Source: Amycolatopsis vancoresmycina
GTDB lineage: Bacteria > Actinomycetota > Actinomycetes > Mycobacteriales > Pseudonocardiaceae
Assembly: GCF_000716785.1 (NCBI RefSeq)
Contig: NZ_JNYY01000026.1
Coordinates: 21,520-85,519 of the forward strand
Reading direction: 5' to 3'
Length of the DNA: 64,000 nt
Shown here: positions 52,501 through 60,162 of the stretch, in pieces
Layout of the letters: each line of letters opens with the position of its first letter
Position numbering within the stretch: the stretch's first letter is position 1
The notes under the pieces: model-generated
Databases searched by the model: none
What the model was told of the DNA's origin: nothing
The model's input: the letters and a program-made list of their open reading frames with translations, nothing else
Made by a program: the position numbers and the translations under genes

Positions 52501-52703
52501 ATCATCCCGAACGGCGCCGCCGGCCCGGGGAAGTTGTTGATCTCGCCGACCGAACTGCCGCCCCGGCCGGTCCCGATCAGCGGGTCGACGTACGCCGCCG
52601 GGTCACCGACCAGCGCTGACATCGTTGTCGGAGCCGCCGAAGCGACCGCGGGCGCCCCGAGCACCGCCGCCGCGGCCATCGCCGCCATGAGTCTCGCCCG
52701 CAC
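49566..52703 (-). CDS. Secreted GH92 alpha-mannosidase
   Basis: 1045 residues. Signal peptide (RARLMAAMAAAAVLGAPAVA). GH92 N-terminal domain: YVDPLIGTGRGG, GFSLDHASVGCNAFGD. Catalytic (alpha/alpha)6 domain: YHSLLHPNTFDDADGRYIG, NFSDWDTYRSLAPLHAMLF, QGGWWPRWPMANGYTG, WAGNEPDFGVPWLYN and GNDDLGAQSSWYVWAALG. The last carries the Asp pair of the inverting Ca2+-dependent active site. After ~730 come a NEW3-type beta domain and a C-terminal beta module. It removes mannose from alpha-mannans such as fungal glycans. The GTG has GAGGAGG upstream. Confidence 0.9.
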   Translation of the reverse strand: MRARLMAAMAAAAVLGAPAVASAAPTTMSALVGDPAAYVDPLIGTGRGGSSVGEINNFPGPAAPFGMMQFSPDTQGAYAGYQYHSDRIRGFSLDHASVGCNAFGDVPILPVTGDIGSAPWDRTERFAHDGEQAEPGYYAVTLADSNVRAELTATTRTGLATFTYPAGSTPQVLVKGGASLAGNSAATLRTTGDREVSGSATTGNFCGKGNKYTVYYAITFDQPFTAHGTWDGSSVRPGTDSVDSPRAGAYLTFGSPTVHAKVSMSYVSVDGAKANMAAEVPGWDFGAVRKSTRDRWTQALGKIRVAGKDTALLKTFYTALYHSLLHPNTFDDADGRYIGFDNQVRTLPKGRHQYANFSDWDTYRSLAPLHAMLFPKEASDMAQSLTNDAVQGGWWPRWPMANGYTGQMTGDSSVALISNLYAFGARDFDVKTALRYLVKGATSVDHTPGAYQERRGIEDYVARGYLPNNDAARGDHARVGASITLEWAIDDFAIAQFAQGIGDRDVAREFTKRGQNWQHIFNPLTGYLQPRAQDGRFPDGPAYVPPPPGKFGQDGFDEGNAAQYTWLVPQDPAGLVTAMGGPAAVSRRLDTFFQQLNAGPNEPYMWAGNEPDFGVPWLYNHVGQPWKTQQVVREIATTLFSATPDGEPGNDDLGAQSSWYVWAALGIYPATPGTPDLVVHSPLFERAVLSLPNGRTIDVHAPAAPATYVHDLALNGRHWDRTSLPVNTARDGARLDFSLASTPDKRWAADSTPPSYRDGEQPFLASVANQVVVEPGSTGEVTVGAQRLGGHDRVLDVGTRPPSGITVTGPRQLRLDDRTGSGTAKLTVAVAAGTPEGYHQVPVTVRGGGTTVTSSVIVLVASKNGLAAAYSDVGISDDGDTGSADIDGAGNSLSRQALAAAGLVGGQTASAVGTTFTWPAAPAGRPDNVVPAGQTIRVSGTRLSFVGTASNGDHRASATVTFTDGTTGQADLSFGDWVFPGGGTDPVFGNTLVAHTDHRNQPGGPGGGASVYATAPFDAPAGKRIASVTLPAEPDLHVFAIGSAG

Positions 52704-52771
52704 CGGTGTCCTCCTCGTCGAAGCTCCCGCTCTGGTCCGAACCTTCGCGGCCACCGCGGCCGCGGTCAACA

Positions 52772-52782
52772 CTTTGACAAAG
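52772..52782. promoter_or_regulatory. Palindrome upstream of GH92 gene
   Basis: CTTTGACAAAG is a perfect 11-bp dyad. The overlapping GTCAA-N4-TTGAC (52765-52778) gives a second, staggered dyad. Lying 62-79 nt upstream of the mannosidase start, it is a candidate operator or promoter core. Confidence 0.35.
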
Positions 52783-52848
52783 ACCTGGCTCGTGCCCGCA
52801 ACGTGTGAAGATCCGGTCAGGATCGGGTGACCGCCTTGTCAGGACGCC

Positions 52849-52861
52849 TAACCTCGGTGCC
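52849..52861 (+). promoter_or_regulatory. Leaderless -10 element of the response-regulator gene
   Basis: TAACCT followed by exactly 7 nt and the GTG start. The -35 region has no clear match. Confidence 0.45.
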
Positions 52862-53557
52862 GTGTGCGCACGTGTACTGGTCGCCGAGGACGACGAGAAG
52901 CAGGCCGAAGTCCTCCGGCTCTACCTCGAAAGCGAGGGCCACTCCGTGGTCCTCGCCCCGGACGGCCGGGCGGCCCTCGACGCGGCCCGGCGCGAGCGGC
53001 CCGACCTGCTGGTCCTCGACGTCATGATGCCGAACGTCGACGGCCTCGACGTCTGCCGGATCCTGCGGCAGGAGTCCGACGTGGCGGTGCTGATGCTCAC
53101 CGCCCGCGCCACCGAGGACGACCTGCTGCTCGGCCTCGACCTCGGGGCCGACGACTACCTGACCAAGCCCTACAGCCCGCGCGAGCTGATGGCGCGGGTC
53201 CGGACGCTGCTGCGGCGCACCGCCGGCCGGCGCGAACCGCCCGACACCGCGTTCCACGCCGGCGAGCTGCGGCTCGACCCGGTGCGCCACGAGGTGTCGG
53301 TCGGCGGCCGCCCGGTGGAGACCACCCCCGGTGAGTTCCAGCTGCTGGAGACGCTGATCCGGCAGCCCGGCCGGGTGTTCACGCGGCGGCAGCTGCTGGA
53401 GCTGACCCGCGGCGACGACCGGTTCGTCAGCACCCGGATCATCGACGTCCACGTGCTCAACCTGCGGAAGAAGCTCGAACCCGACCCGCAGAAGCCGGTC
53501 TACCTGCGGACCGTCTTCGGCGTCGGGTACAAGCTCACCCCCGAAGATGGCGCGTAG
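52862..53557 (+). CDS. OmpR/PhoB-family response regulator
   Basis: 231 residues. Receiver domain: acidic pair in VLVAEDDEKQ, phospho-acceptor Asp in LLVLDVMMPNVDG, Thr in LMLTARATEDD, Lys in DDYLTKPYSPREL. The winged-helix effector domain begins at ~130 and ends DVHVLNLRKKLEP...RTVFGVGYKL. The GTG is chosen because it starts at the first receiver strand and follows TAACCT-N7. It overlaps the kinase gene by 11 nt. The adjacent, divergent GH92 gene is a possible target. Confidence 0.92.
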   Translation: MCARVLVAEDDEKQAEVLRLYLESEGHSVVLAPDGRAALDAARRERPDLLVLDVMMPNVDGLDVCRILRQESDVAVLMLTARATEDDLLLGLDLGADDYLTKPYSPRELMARVRTLLRRTAGRREPPDTAFHAGELRLDPVRHEVSVGGRPVETTPGEFQLLETLIRQPGRVFTRRQLLELTRGDDRFVSTRIIDVHVLNLRKKLEPDPQKPVYLRTVFGVGYKLTPEDGA

Positions 53558-55310
53558 CTTCCCGCGACGACGCAGCCTGGTCGTCCGGCTCACCGCCGTG
53601 TCGCTGCTCATCGCGCTCGCCTCCATCGCCGCGACCGCGTGGCTCGCCGTGCAGACCACCACCCGGGCGATCCAGCAGGAGCAGGGCCAGGCGCTCTCCG
53701 GCGACGCCACGATCTACACCGAGCTGCTCGGCTTCGCCGCGGTGAACCACACCTGGGACCAGGTCGGCCCCCGGCTGCGGACGCTGTCGGAGCAGACCGG
53801 CCGCCGGATCGTGCTGACCACCGTCGACCGCCGCGTCCTCGGCGACTCCGGCGGCGCGCCGGTCACCCTGCCGGTCAAGGCGACCGCGTCGGTCGACCCG
53901 CTGCACGTGGACCCGGTGCTGCTGCCCGAGGCCGGGACCAGCGGCATCGACCCGCGCGCGGCCGGCCCGTTCAAGCTGCCGCCGTCCGAGCGCGAGGAGC
54001 TCACCGCGCTGGCCACGAGGGCCACCGCCTGCCTCGCCGCGGTCGGGCTGCCCAGCCAGGTGCGCGACTCGCCGAGCGGGCGGCCGCAGCTCACCGGCCT
54101 CGACCCGCTGTCGGCCCGCTACTTCGCGAGCAAGTGCGGGCTGTACGAGCTGGCCGAGCCGACGCGGACCGAGGAGGCCGCGCTCCTCGGCCTGAACGAC
54201 GCGGTCAACCGCTGCCTGCAGGGCCAGGGCGGCGAGCCGGTGAAGCTCGGCCTCGACCTGGAGGTCCTCGGCGTCCCCGACCAGCGGCCCACGCAGGGCT
54301 GCCTCGACTCGGCCCGCCGCGAGCAGCTGACGCCGTACGTCGCGCCGCCCGCGTTGCTCTTCACGCTCGGCCCGGGCGGGTCACAGCTGCCGACGTTCAC
54401 GCTGTCCCGCGAGAACCTGGCCCGGATCCTCGCGGTGACCGGCGGCGTGCTGGTGCTGGCCGTCGCGCTGACCGTGCTGGTCGCGACCCGGCTTTCACGC
54501 CCGCTGCGGGCGCTGACCGAGGCGGCGGAGCAGGACCGCCCGGCGCCGGTGAAGACCCGGGACGAGGTCGGCTACCTCGCCGCCGCGTTCAACGACCTCA
54601 CCGCGCGGCGGGAACGCATCGAGGAGCAGCGCAAGGCGATGGTCAGCGACATCGCGCACGAGCTGCGCAACCCGCTCAACGTCATCCGCGGCCGGCTGGA
54701 GGCCGCCGAGGACGGGCACCTGCCGTTCGACCGCGCGCTGACCGCGTCCCTGCTCGAGGAAACCGTGCTGCTGCAGCACATCGTCGACGACCTGCAGGAC
54801 CTCGCCGCCGCCGACGCCGGGCAGCTGCGGCTGCACCCCGAGCTGCTCGACGCGGCCGAGCTGGCCCACCACGTCGCCGCGGCGCACGCCGACCGGGCCG
54901 CCGCGGCCGGCGTCACGCTCACCGTCTCGGCCGACGGCGAGACGGTGGTGCACGCCGACCCGGTCCGGCTCCGGCAGGTGGTCGGCAACCTGGTGACGAA
55001 CGCGGTCCGGCACACCCCGCCCGGCGGCCGGGTGACGATCCGCACGTCGTCCACTGTGGACACCGTGACGCTCGCCGTTGCCGACACCGGCACCGGCATC
55101 GCGGCGGCGGACCTGCCGCACGTGTTCGACCGGTTCTGGCGGGCCGAGAAGTCCCGCAGCCGCCAGACCGGCGGCAGCGGACTCGGCCTCGCCATCGTGC
55201 GCCACCTCGTCCAGGCCCACGGCGGCACGGTGACCGCCGAGTCCGAAGTGGACACCGGATCGACGTTCACCGTCCGGCTCCCGGTGCACTACAACGGCAA
55301 GCCCGCGTAG
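53547..55310 (+). CDS. Sensor histidine kinase with large extracytoplasmic domain
   Basis: 587 residues. First helix at ~13-33; an extracytoplasmic domain of ~260 residues with four Cys (ATACLAAV, ASKCGLY, VNRCLQG, TQGCLDS) that could form two disulfides; a second helix at ~290-312; then HAMP. The HisKA H-box is SDIAHELRNPLNV. ATP-binding motifs: N-box LVTNAVRHTPPG, VADTGTGI, FDRFWRAEKS and GGSGLGLAIV. It phosphorylates the overlapping response regulator. The ligand is unknown. The 3' end overlaps pobA by 22 nt on the opposite strand. Confidence 0.92.
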   Translation: MARSFPRRRSLVVRLTAVSLLIALASIAATAWLAVQTTTRAIQQEQGQALSGDATIYTELLGFAAVNHTWDQVGPRLRTLSEQTGRRIVLTTVDRRVLGDSGGAPVTLPVKATASVDPLHVDPVLLPEAGTSGIDPRAAGPFKLPPSEREELTALATRATACLAAVGLPSQVRDSPSGRPQLTGLDPLSARYFASKCGLYELAEPTRTEEAALLGLNDAVNRCLQGQGGEPVKLGLDLEVLGVPDQRPTQGCLDSARREQLTPYVAPPALLFTLGPGGSQLPTFTLSRENLARILAVTGGVLVLAVALTVLVATRLSRPLRALTEAAEQDRPAPVKTRDEVGYLAAAFNDLTARRERIEEQRKAMVSDIAHELRNPLNVIRGRLEAAEDGHLPFDRALTASLLEETVLLQHIVDDLQDLAAADAGQLRLHPELLDAAELAHHVAAAHADRAAAAGVTLTVSADGETVVHADPVRLRQVVGNLVTNAVRHTPPGGRVTIRTSSTVDTVTLAVADTGTGIAAADLPHVFDRFWRAEKSRSRQTGGSGLGLAIVRHLVQAHGGTVTAESEVDTGSTFTVRLPVHYNGKPA

Positions 55311-56440
55311 TTCTCCGCCAGCTCCTTCGCCGCGGCTTCCGACGTCACCGTGCGCTGCAGCTGGGCCAGCTGCAGCCGGGCGTCGAAGTCGTCGCCGTGG
55401 CGGTGCAGCATCGAGGTCATCCACCACGAGAAGTGCGTGCAGCGCCAGACCCGTCGCAGCGCCGTCTCCGAATACGCGTCCACGAGCCGGTCGTCCCCGC
55501 GGACCGCCGCGGTCAGGGCGCGGGCCAGCAGCGCGACGTCCGCCACCGCCAGGTTCAGCCCCTTCGCCCCGGTCGGCGGCACGATGTGCGCCGCGTCCCC
55601 GGCGAGGTAGAGGTTGCCGTGCCGCATCGGGGTCGCGACGAAGCTGCGCATGGGCAGCACGCTCTTCTCCGTGATCGGCCCGGTCTCCAGCGTCCAGCCG
55701 GGAACGCCGAGCCGTTCGGACAGCGCCGCCCAGATCCGGTCGTCGCTCCACGCCGCGATGTCCTCGTCCGGCGCCACCTGCAGGTAGAACCGGCTGACCC
55801 GCGGGGAGCGCATGCTGTGCATCGCGAACCCGTCCGGGTGCCAGGCGTAGATCAGCTCGTCAGTCGACGGCGCGACGTCGGCCAGCACTCCCAGCCACGC
55901 GAACGGGTAGGTCCGCTCCCAGACCTGCGGATCGGGGATCGACGCGCGGCTCGGCCCGTGGAAGCCGTCGCAGCCGACGACGACGTCCGCGTCGATCCGC
56001 CGCGCTTTGCCGTCGCTGTCCACAAAGGTCACCGACGGCTTCCCGGTGACGTCGTGCAGGGTGACGCCGTCGGCCGAGTAGTACGCCGGGCGGCCCGCCT
56101 TTTCCCGCGCCGCCATCAGGTCCTTGGTGACCTCGGTCTGGCCGTAGACCGTCACCGACCGGCCGATCAGGTCCGCGAAGTCGACGTGGTGCCGGTGCTC
56201 CGGCCACTGCAGGTGGATGCCGCGGTGCTCCATGCCCTCGACGTCGAGCCGGGCGCCGAGGCCGGCGTCCCGCAGGAGTTCGACCGTCCCCGCTTCGAGG
56301 ATGCCGGCGCGGATCCGGGCCTGGACGTATTCCGCGGTCTGCCGTTCGACCAGCACCGAGTCGATGCCGTCGAGACCGAGCAGGTGGGACAGCAGCAGCC
56401 CGGCCGGGCCGGCGCCGACGATGACGACCTGGGTACGCAC
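55289..56440 (-). CDS. pobA: 4-hydroxybenzoate 3-monooxygenase
   Basis: 383 residues, close to the canonical 394. VVIVGAGPAGLLLSHLL is the FAD motif; ARIRAGILEAGTVELL is the strongly conserved PobA segment; VVVGCDGFHGPSR is the DG motif; NLYLAGDAAHIVPPTGAKGL the GD motif. It converts 4-hydroxybenzoate to protocatechuate. Protocatechuate ring-cleavage genes are not in the window. GTG start. It lies 73 nt downstream of an IclR-type gene in the same direction. The intergenic TTCTCGTTCAGTGAGAGGAA is an imperfect dyad. Confidence 0.93.
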   Translation of the reverse strand: MRTQVVIVGAGPAGLLLSHLLGLDGIDSVLVERQTAEYVQARIRAGILEAGTVELLRDAGLGARLDVEGMEHRGIHLQWPEHRHHVDFADLIGRSVTVYGQTEVTKDLMAAREKAGRPAYYSADGVTLHDVTGKPSVTFVDSDGKARRIDADVVVGCDGFHGPSRASIPDPQVWERTYPFAWLGVLADVAPSTDELIYAWHPDGFAMHSMRSPRVSRFYLQVAPDEDIAAWSDDRIWAALSERLGVPGWTLETGPITEKSVLPMRSFVATPMRHGNLYLAGDAAHIVPPTGAKGLNLAVADVALLARALTAAVRGDDRLVDAYSETALRRVWRCTHFSWWMTSMLHRHGDDFDARLQLAQLQRTVTSEAAAKELAENYAGLPL

Positions 56441-56513
56441 TGGCGAACGTCCTTTCCCGCGACGAGAGCCCGAGCATGACCGGAGACACCGGCCACCACT
56501 ACGGCATTCTCGT

Positions 56514-57269
56514 TCAGTGAGAGGAATTCCCCATCGCCCGCGAGATCCCGCGCGCCGCGGCCCGCAACGCGGGGATCTGCATCCGCGCGTTCCGGTCGTT
56601 GGGCACGATCACCGACAGCGCCGCGACGACGTCGCCGTCCGGTCCCCGCAGCGGGACGGCGATGCCCGTGGTCTCCTCGTCGATGAAGCCGGCGCAGAAG
56701 GCGTACCCGGTGCGCCGGACGTCGGCGAGGAACCGCCGCAGCCGCGCGGGCTCGGTCAGCGTCGTGCGCCGGAACGCCTCCAGTGGACCCGCCAGCACCT
56801 GTTCCTGCAGGTCAGCGGGGGCGTGGGCGAGCAGCACGAGCCCGGACGACGAGGCGTGCAGCGGCAACCGCCCGGCCACGCGCGTCACGTTGACGACCGC
56901 ACCGGGCGCCGAGAGCCGCTCGACGAACAGCACCTCGCGGTCCTCCAGCACGGCGAGCTGGGTGTGGTGCCCGACGACGGCGTGCAGGTCCTCCATGAAC
57001 GGCAGCGCCGCCTCGCGCAGCCCGAGCGTCGGCGACGCGCGGGACGCGAGTTCCCAGAGCCGGACGCCCACGCGGATCCGCCGGTCGGGATCGCGCCGCA
57101 GCCAGCCGTGCCCGACCAGCTCGTCGACCAGCCGGGACGCCGTCGCGACGTGCAGCCCGGCCCGCCGCGCGATGTCGGTGACGCGCAGCGCGGGCGTGTC
57201 CGGCCCGAAGGTCTCGAAGATGCGGACGACGCGGCTCAGCACGGATTCGCCCCGCGCCGGCTTGACCAC
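56514..57269 (-). CDS. IclR family regulator, probable PobR
   Basis: 251 residues. Winged HTH LRVTDIARRAGLHVATASRL near residue 30, then the IclR effector domain (PLHASSSGLVLLAHAP, ETTGIAVPLRGPDGDVVAAL). IclR-type PobR regulators control pobA in actinomycetes and Acinetobacter. Upstream on the same strand, it could activate pobA with 4-hydroxybenzoate. The GTG start lies only 6 nt from a strong hairpin, leaving little room for a promoter; a start further in cannot be excluded. Confidence 0.8.
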   Translation of the reverse strand: MVKPARGESVLSRVVRIFETFGPDTPALRVTDIARRAGLHVATASRLVDELVGHGWLRRDPDRRIRVGVRLWELASRASPTLGLREAALPFMEDLHAVVGHHTQLAVLEDREVLFVERLSAPGAVVNVTRVAGRLPLHASSSGLVLLAHAPADLQEQVLAGPLEAFRRTTLTEPARLRRFLADVRRTGYAFCAGFIDEETTGIAVPLRGPDGDVVAALSVIVPNDRNARMQIPALRAAARGISRAMGNSSH

Positions 57270-57275
57270 GTCGGA

Positions 57276-57308
57276 CAGTGTGCCCCACCCGGGCGGCGGG
57301 GCACACTG
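57276..57308 (-). terminator. Terminator between chitinase and IclR genes
   Basis: CAGTGTGCCCC and GGGGCACACTG form a perfect 11-bp stem with an 11-nt loop. It is 8 nt beyond the chitinase stop and 6 nt before the IclR start. It should end chitinase transcripts; for IclR it lies where the 5' leader or promoter would be. Confidence 0.8.
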
Positions 57309-57316
57309 CCCGGCGG

Positions 57317-59086
57317 TCACGGCAGGGCGTTCAGGAACGGCTCGTGGCTGTTCTGGAACTCCCAGTTGTAGTACTTGTCCCAGTTGATCGACCAGGTCAT
57401 CAGCCCGCGCAGGCTGGGCGAGGTACCCCCGCGCAGCGTGTACGAGCCACAGCCGGTGCCCTTGACCAGGCAGTTCACCGCGGCCTGGACGTCGGACGGC
57501 GAGGTGTAGCCGTTGCCGGCGCTGACGGCGGCGGGCAGTCCGATGGCGATCTGGTCCGGCCGCAGGCCGGTGAAGAACTGGCCGGTGTTGGCGACGGTGA
57601 AGCCGGCCTTGAGCATGTCGGTCATCGCGATGTGGAAGTCGGCGCCGCCCATGTTGTGGTACTGGTTGTCGAGCCCCATGACGGGCCCGGAGTTGTAGTC
57701 CTGGACGTGCAGCACGGTGAGCGAGTCCCGCAGGGCGTGGATGACGGGCAGGTAGGCACCGGTCCGCGCGTCCCCGGCGCTGGTGCCACCGTAGAACTGG
57801 TAGCCGACCTGCACGAAGAAGGTTTCGGGCGCCATGGTGAGCACGAACCCGGAGCCGTACTTGGCCTTGAGCGACTTGAGCGCGGAGATCAGGTTGACGA
57901 TCACCGGCGTGGTCGGGTTGCGGAAGTCGGTGTCGCCCGCGTTGAGCGAGAGCGAGTGCCCCTCGAAGTCGACGTCGAGACCGTTCAGCCCGTACTTGTC
58001 GATGATGGCGGAGACGGAGCTGACGAACTTGTCCCGCGCGGCGGCGGTGGTCAGCTGCACCTGGCCGTTCTGCCCGCCGATGGAGATCAGGACCTTCTTG
58101 CCTTGGGCCTGCTTGGCCTTGATGGCGGCGACGAAGTCGGCATCGCTCTCGACGTTCGGGCACTCGCTGACGGAGCACCGGGTGAACCGGATGTCCCCGG
58201 AGGTGACGGAGGTGGGTTCCCCGAAGGCGAGATCGATGATGTCCCAGGCGGCGGGCACATCGGCCATCCGCACATAGCCGGAGCCGTTGGCGAAACTGGC
58301 GTGGAGGTACCCGATGAGGGCGTGCTTCGGAAGCCCGGTGTCAACACAGCCGGAGGTGCTGGCGGTGGTGGTAGCGGTCTTCGGCGACTCACCGGCTGAG
58401 TTGTAGGCGGCGATCGCGTAGCTGTGGGTGGTGCAGGCGGCGAGCCCGCCGACGGTGGCGGTGGTCCCGGTGACGCTGGCGACGGCGGTGCTGCCTTCGT
58501 AGACGCGGTACCCGGTGACGGTCCCGGCGCTCGCGCCCCAGCTCAGGCCGATGGAGTTGTTCGTGACGGTGGTCGTCTGCGGGGTGCCGGGGGTCCCGGG
58601 AGTACCGGGGGTGTTCCCACCGGGGCCATCGAGAACGACGTCATCGGCGTAGTAGGTACCGGCGCCGTACCAGCCGTGGAGGTAGAGCTGCGCGGACGTC
58701 TGACCGGCGGCGGTGGTGAAGGAGAGCTGCAGCTGGTTGTAGGCACCGGCGTTGCCGGACCAGGTCGAGGGGCCACCGGAGATCCCGAGGTAGACGGGAT
58801 TCCCCCGCACCCAGGCAGAGACGGAGTAGGTGGTGTTCGGCTGAACGGCAACGGTTTGCGAGCACTGTGCGTAGTCAGCACCGACAGGGGTGCCGGCAAG
58901 GGCATAGCCGCCTGAGTGCACGGGCGTACTGACGGCGGCGGCATTGGCACAGGTCCAGCCGGAGAGGGAACCGGCCTCGAAGCCGGGATTGACGAGAAGG
59001 TTGGCGGCCCCGGCGGGGCCAACGGCAAGGGCGGAGAGCGCAAGCACGAACGCGGCGAGGGTCGCGGGGAGTCGGAAACGCCTCAT
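57317..59086 (-). CDS. Secreted multidomain GH18 chitinase
   Basis: 589 residues. Signal peptide (RLPATLAAFVLALSALAVG, cleavage near GPAGA-AN); a carbohydrate-binding module at ~30-155 (LLVNPGFEAGSLSGW); a PGTPGTPGTP linker; a fibronectin III domain at ~175-260; and a GH18 barrel at ~275-585 (HALIGYLHASFANG, KVLISIGGQNG, GLNGLDVDFEGH). The last is the DxxDxDxE motif with the first Asp replaced by Asn, while the catalytic Glu is kept. It hydrolyses chitin outside the cell. Start ATG with GGAGGA. Two DasR/chitinase-type repeats lie upstream, implying GlcNAc-linked control. Confidence 0.92.
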   Translation of the reverse strand: MRRFRLPATLAAFVLALSALAVGPAGAANLLVNPGFEAGSLSGWTCANAAAVSTPVHSGGYALAGTPVGADYAQCSQTVAVQPNTTYSVSAWVRGNPVYLGISGGPSTWSGNAGAYNQLQLSFTTAAGQTSAQLYLHGWYGAGTYYADDVVLDGPGGNTPGTPGTPGTPQTTTVTNNSIGLSWGASAGTVTGYRVYEGSTAVASVTGTTATVGGLAACTTHSYAIAAYNSAGESPKTATTTASTSGCVDTGLPKHALIGYLHASFANGSGYVRMADVPAAWDIIDLAFGEPTSVTSGDIRFTRCSVSECPNVESDADFVAAIKAKQAQGKKVLISIGGQNGQVQLTTAAARDKFVSSVSAIIDKYGLNGLDVDFEGHSLSLNAGDTDFRNPTTPVIVNLISALKSLKAKYGSGFVLTMAPETFFVQVGYQFYGGTSAGDARTGAYLPVIHALRDSLTVLHVQDYNSGPVMGLDNQYHNMGGADFHIAMTDMLKAGFTVANTGQFFTGLRPDQIAIGLPAAVSAGNGYTSPSDVQAAVNCLVKGTGCGSYTLRGGTSPSLRGLMTWSINWDKYYNWEFQNSHEPFLNALP

Positions 59087-59113
59087 CGGGTCCTCCAGTC
59101 GGGAAGAGGACCT

Positions 59114-59149
59114 AATTGTCTGGACCAATGTGTGAATTGTCCAGACCAA
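59114..59149 (-). promoter_or_regulatory. Paired chitinase direct repeats / DasR sites
   Basis: On the minus strand TTGGTCTGGACAATT and TTGGTCCAGACAATT (13 of 15 bases alike) occur at a 21-bp period, two helical turns. They contain TGGTCYRGAC, which matches the TGGTCCAGACCT direct repeats of Streptomyces chitinase promoters and the DasR half-symmetric element. Confidence 0.75.
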
Positions 59150-59447
59150 AAGGTGGGTAGGGGGGCGGTTCGGCTGTTGGGGCCACCGCCGCCAGCCGCC
59201 CCGGGTCACCGCGGCGCAGCCACCCAGGCCAACCGCCACGGCGCAGCCGCCCGGGGTCACCGCGGCGCAACCCCGGCGCACCTGGCAGGTCAGCCACACA
59301 GACCAGCCGCCACCGCGGCGCAGCCGCCCAGGCCAGCCGCCACGGCGCGGCTTGCCGCGCCACAGCCACAACCCACCCACGGGTCACAGCGCAAACCAAG
59401 CCCTCCGACCACACCCCCCAGCCAACCCGATACGCAGCCCCAGCAAA
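59150..59447. repeat. Non-coding region with degenerate GC-rich direct repeats
   Basis: A 38-bp unit beginning CACCGCGGCGCAGCC occurs at 59207-59244 and 59311-59348 with 2 mismatches. A shortened copy lies at 59258-59272, giving a period of about 51-53 bp. No convincing gene: reading frames across it are Ala/Arg/Pro/Gly-rich and lack codon bias. Together with the hairpin that follows, it fills the gap between chitinase and the P-loop NTPase gene. Confidence 0.6.
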
Positions 59448-59501
59448 GGCCGTCACGCCGGGTCAAGGCACGCTTTCCCGCCTTGACCCGGCGTGACGGC
59501 C
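59448..59501 (-). terminator. Long perfect hairpin downstream of the P-loop NTPase gene
   Basis: A 21-bp perfect inverted repeat (GGCCGTCACGCCGGGTCAAG start) with a 12-nt loop, about 60 nt past the NTPase stop. Likely terminator; the stem length is greater than needed, and loop CACGCTTTCCCG is asymmetric. Confidence 0.7.
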
Positions 59502-59562
59502 GTTGAAGAATCGAGCGTTCGGGTCGGCGGAAGCGCACCAGCAACAAGGCAAGGCAACAAAC

Positions 59563-60120
59563 TCACCCCAGAGCCCAGCACCCACAAGAGCTAACCAGCC
59601 GAACCCGCCCAGCCCCACCCCGATCAACAACCCGAACACTGCACCACCCCACCGGAACCCGCCCGGCAAGCAAAGCCCCCCGCCACTTCCCCACCCGCCG
59701 AACATGCCGCGCAAAGGCCCGCGCCCGAACCACCCGCCCCCGGCTGACCTGCCCGGCCAGCGCAACCTCAGCCGGCACATCGACGAACAACAACCGAACC
59801 GACCGCCCGCTCACCACCCCGACGAGCGCCAGCAGAGCCCGAGTCGACCCCCGCGTCGCCGGCTCGTGAACCACAACCGGCCCAGCGGAAAGAACCGCGC
59901 AACCGACGATCCGCACCCGGTGCCAAGCGTGCACGAGCGGCCGATAACACCGGTAAGGCAGCGGAACCACCGCCCCCAGCCGCTCCCGGACCTGATCGGA
60001 GTCCAGCACCACCAGCCCGGCAGCCGCCCGGCGCAGCATGGTCGTCTTGCCGGCCCCCGGCAGCCCCGCCACGACGAGCAGGTCACGCGGCCCGAGCTCG
60101 ATGACAGTGGGCTCACTCAT
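59563..60120 (-). CDS. P-loop NTPase / AAA-type small kinase-like protein
   Basis: 185 residues. DLLVVAGLPGAGKTTMLRRA is Walker A, followed by LVVLDSDQVRERL, the acidic position of small P-loop kinases (gluconate kinase/zeta-toxin-like group). RLLFVDVPAEVALAGQ is the lid-region strand, and the C-terminus is rich in Arg. The substrate is unknown. The ATG starts just before the first strand; a 37-residue upstream extension lacks a ribosome-binding site. An AAGGTAA-N8-TTACCTT dyad lies 21-42 nt upstream. Confidence 0.75.
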   Translation of the reverse strand: MSEPTVIELGPRDLLVVAGLPGAGKTTMLRRAAAGLVVLDSDQVRERLGAVVPLPYRCYRPLVHAWHRVRIVGCAVLSAGPVVVHEPATRGSTRALLALVGVVSGRSVRLLFVDVPAEVALAGQVSRGRVVRARAFARHVRRVGKWRGALLAGRVPVGWCSVRVVDRGGAGRVRLVSSCGCWALG

Positions 60121-60140
60121 ACCCGCCCAACGTCCCGCCA

Positions 60141-60162
60141 AAGGTAATGGTTCCTTTACCTT
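60141..60162. promoter_or_regulatory. Inverted repeat upstream of P-loop NTPase gene
   Basis: AAGGTAA-N8-TTACCTT, perfect 7-bp arms. The remaining ~230 bp up to the next plus-strand gene shows only a possible TAGAAC -10 (60373-60378). Confidence 0.45.

Noticed and set aside
59503..60147. Plus-strand open frame of 214 codons opposite the P-loop NTPase gene.
   Set aside because: It is Pro/Asn/Arg-rich with no ribosome-binding site, while the opposite strand has an intact Walker A motif and suitable codon bias.
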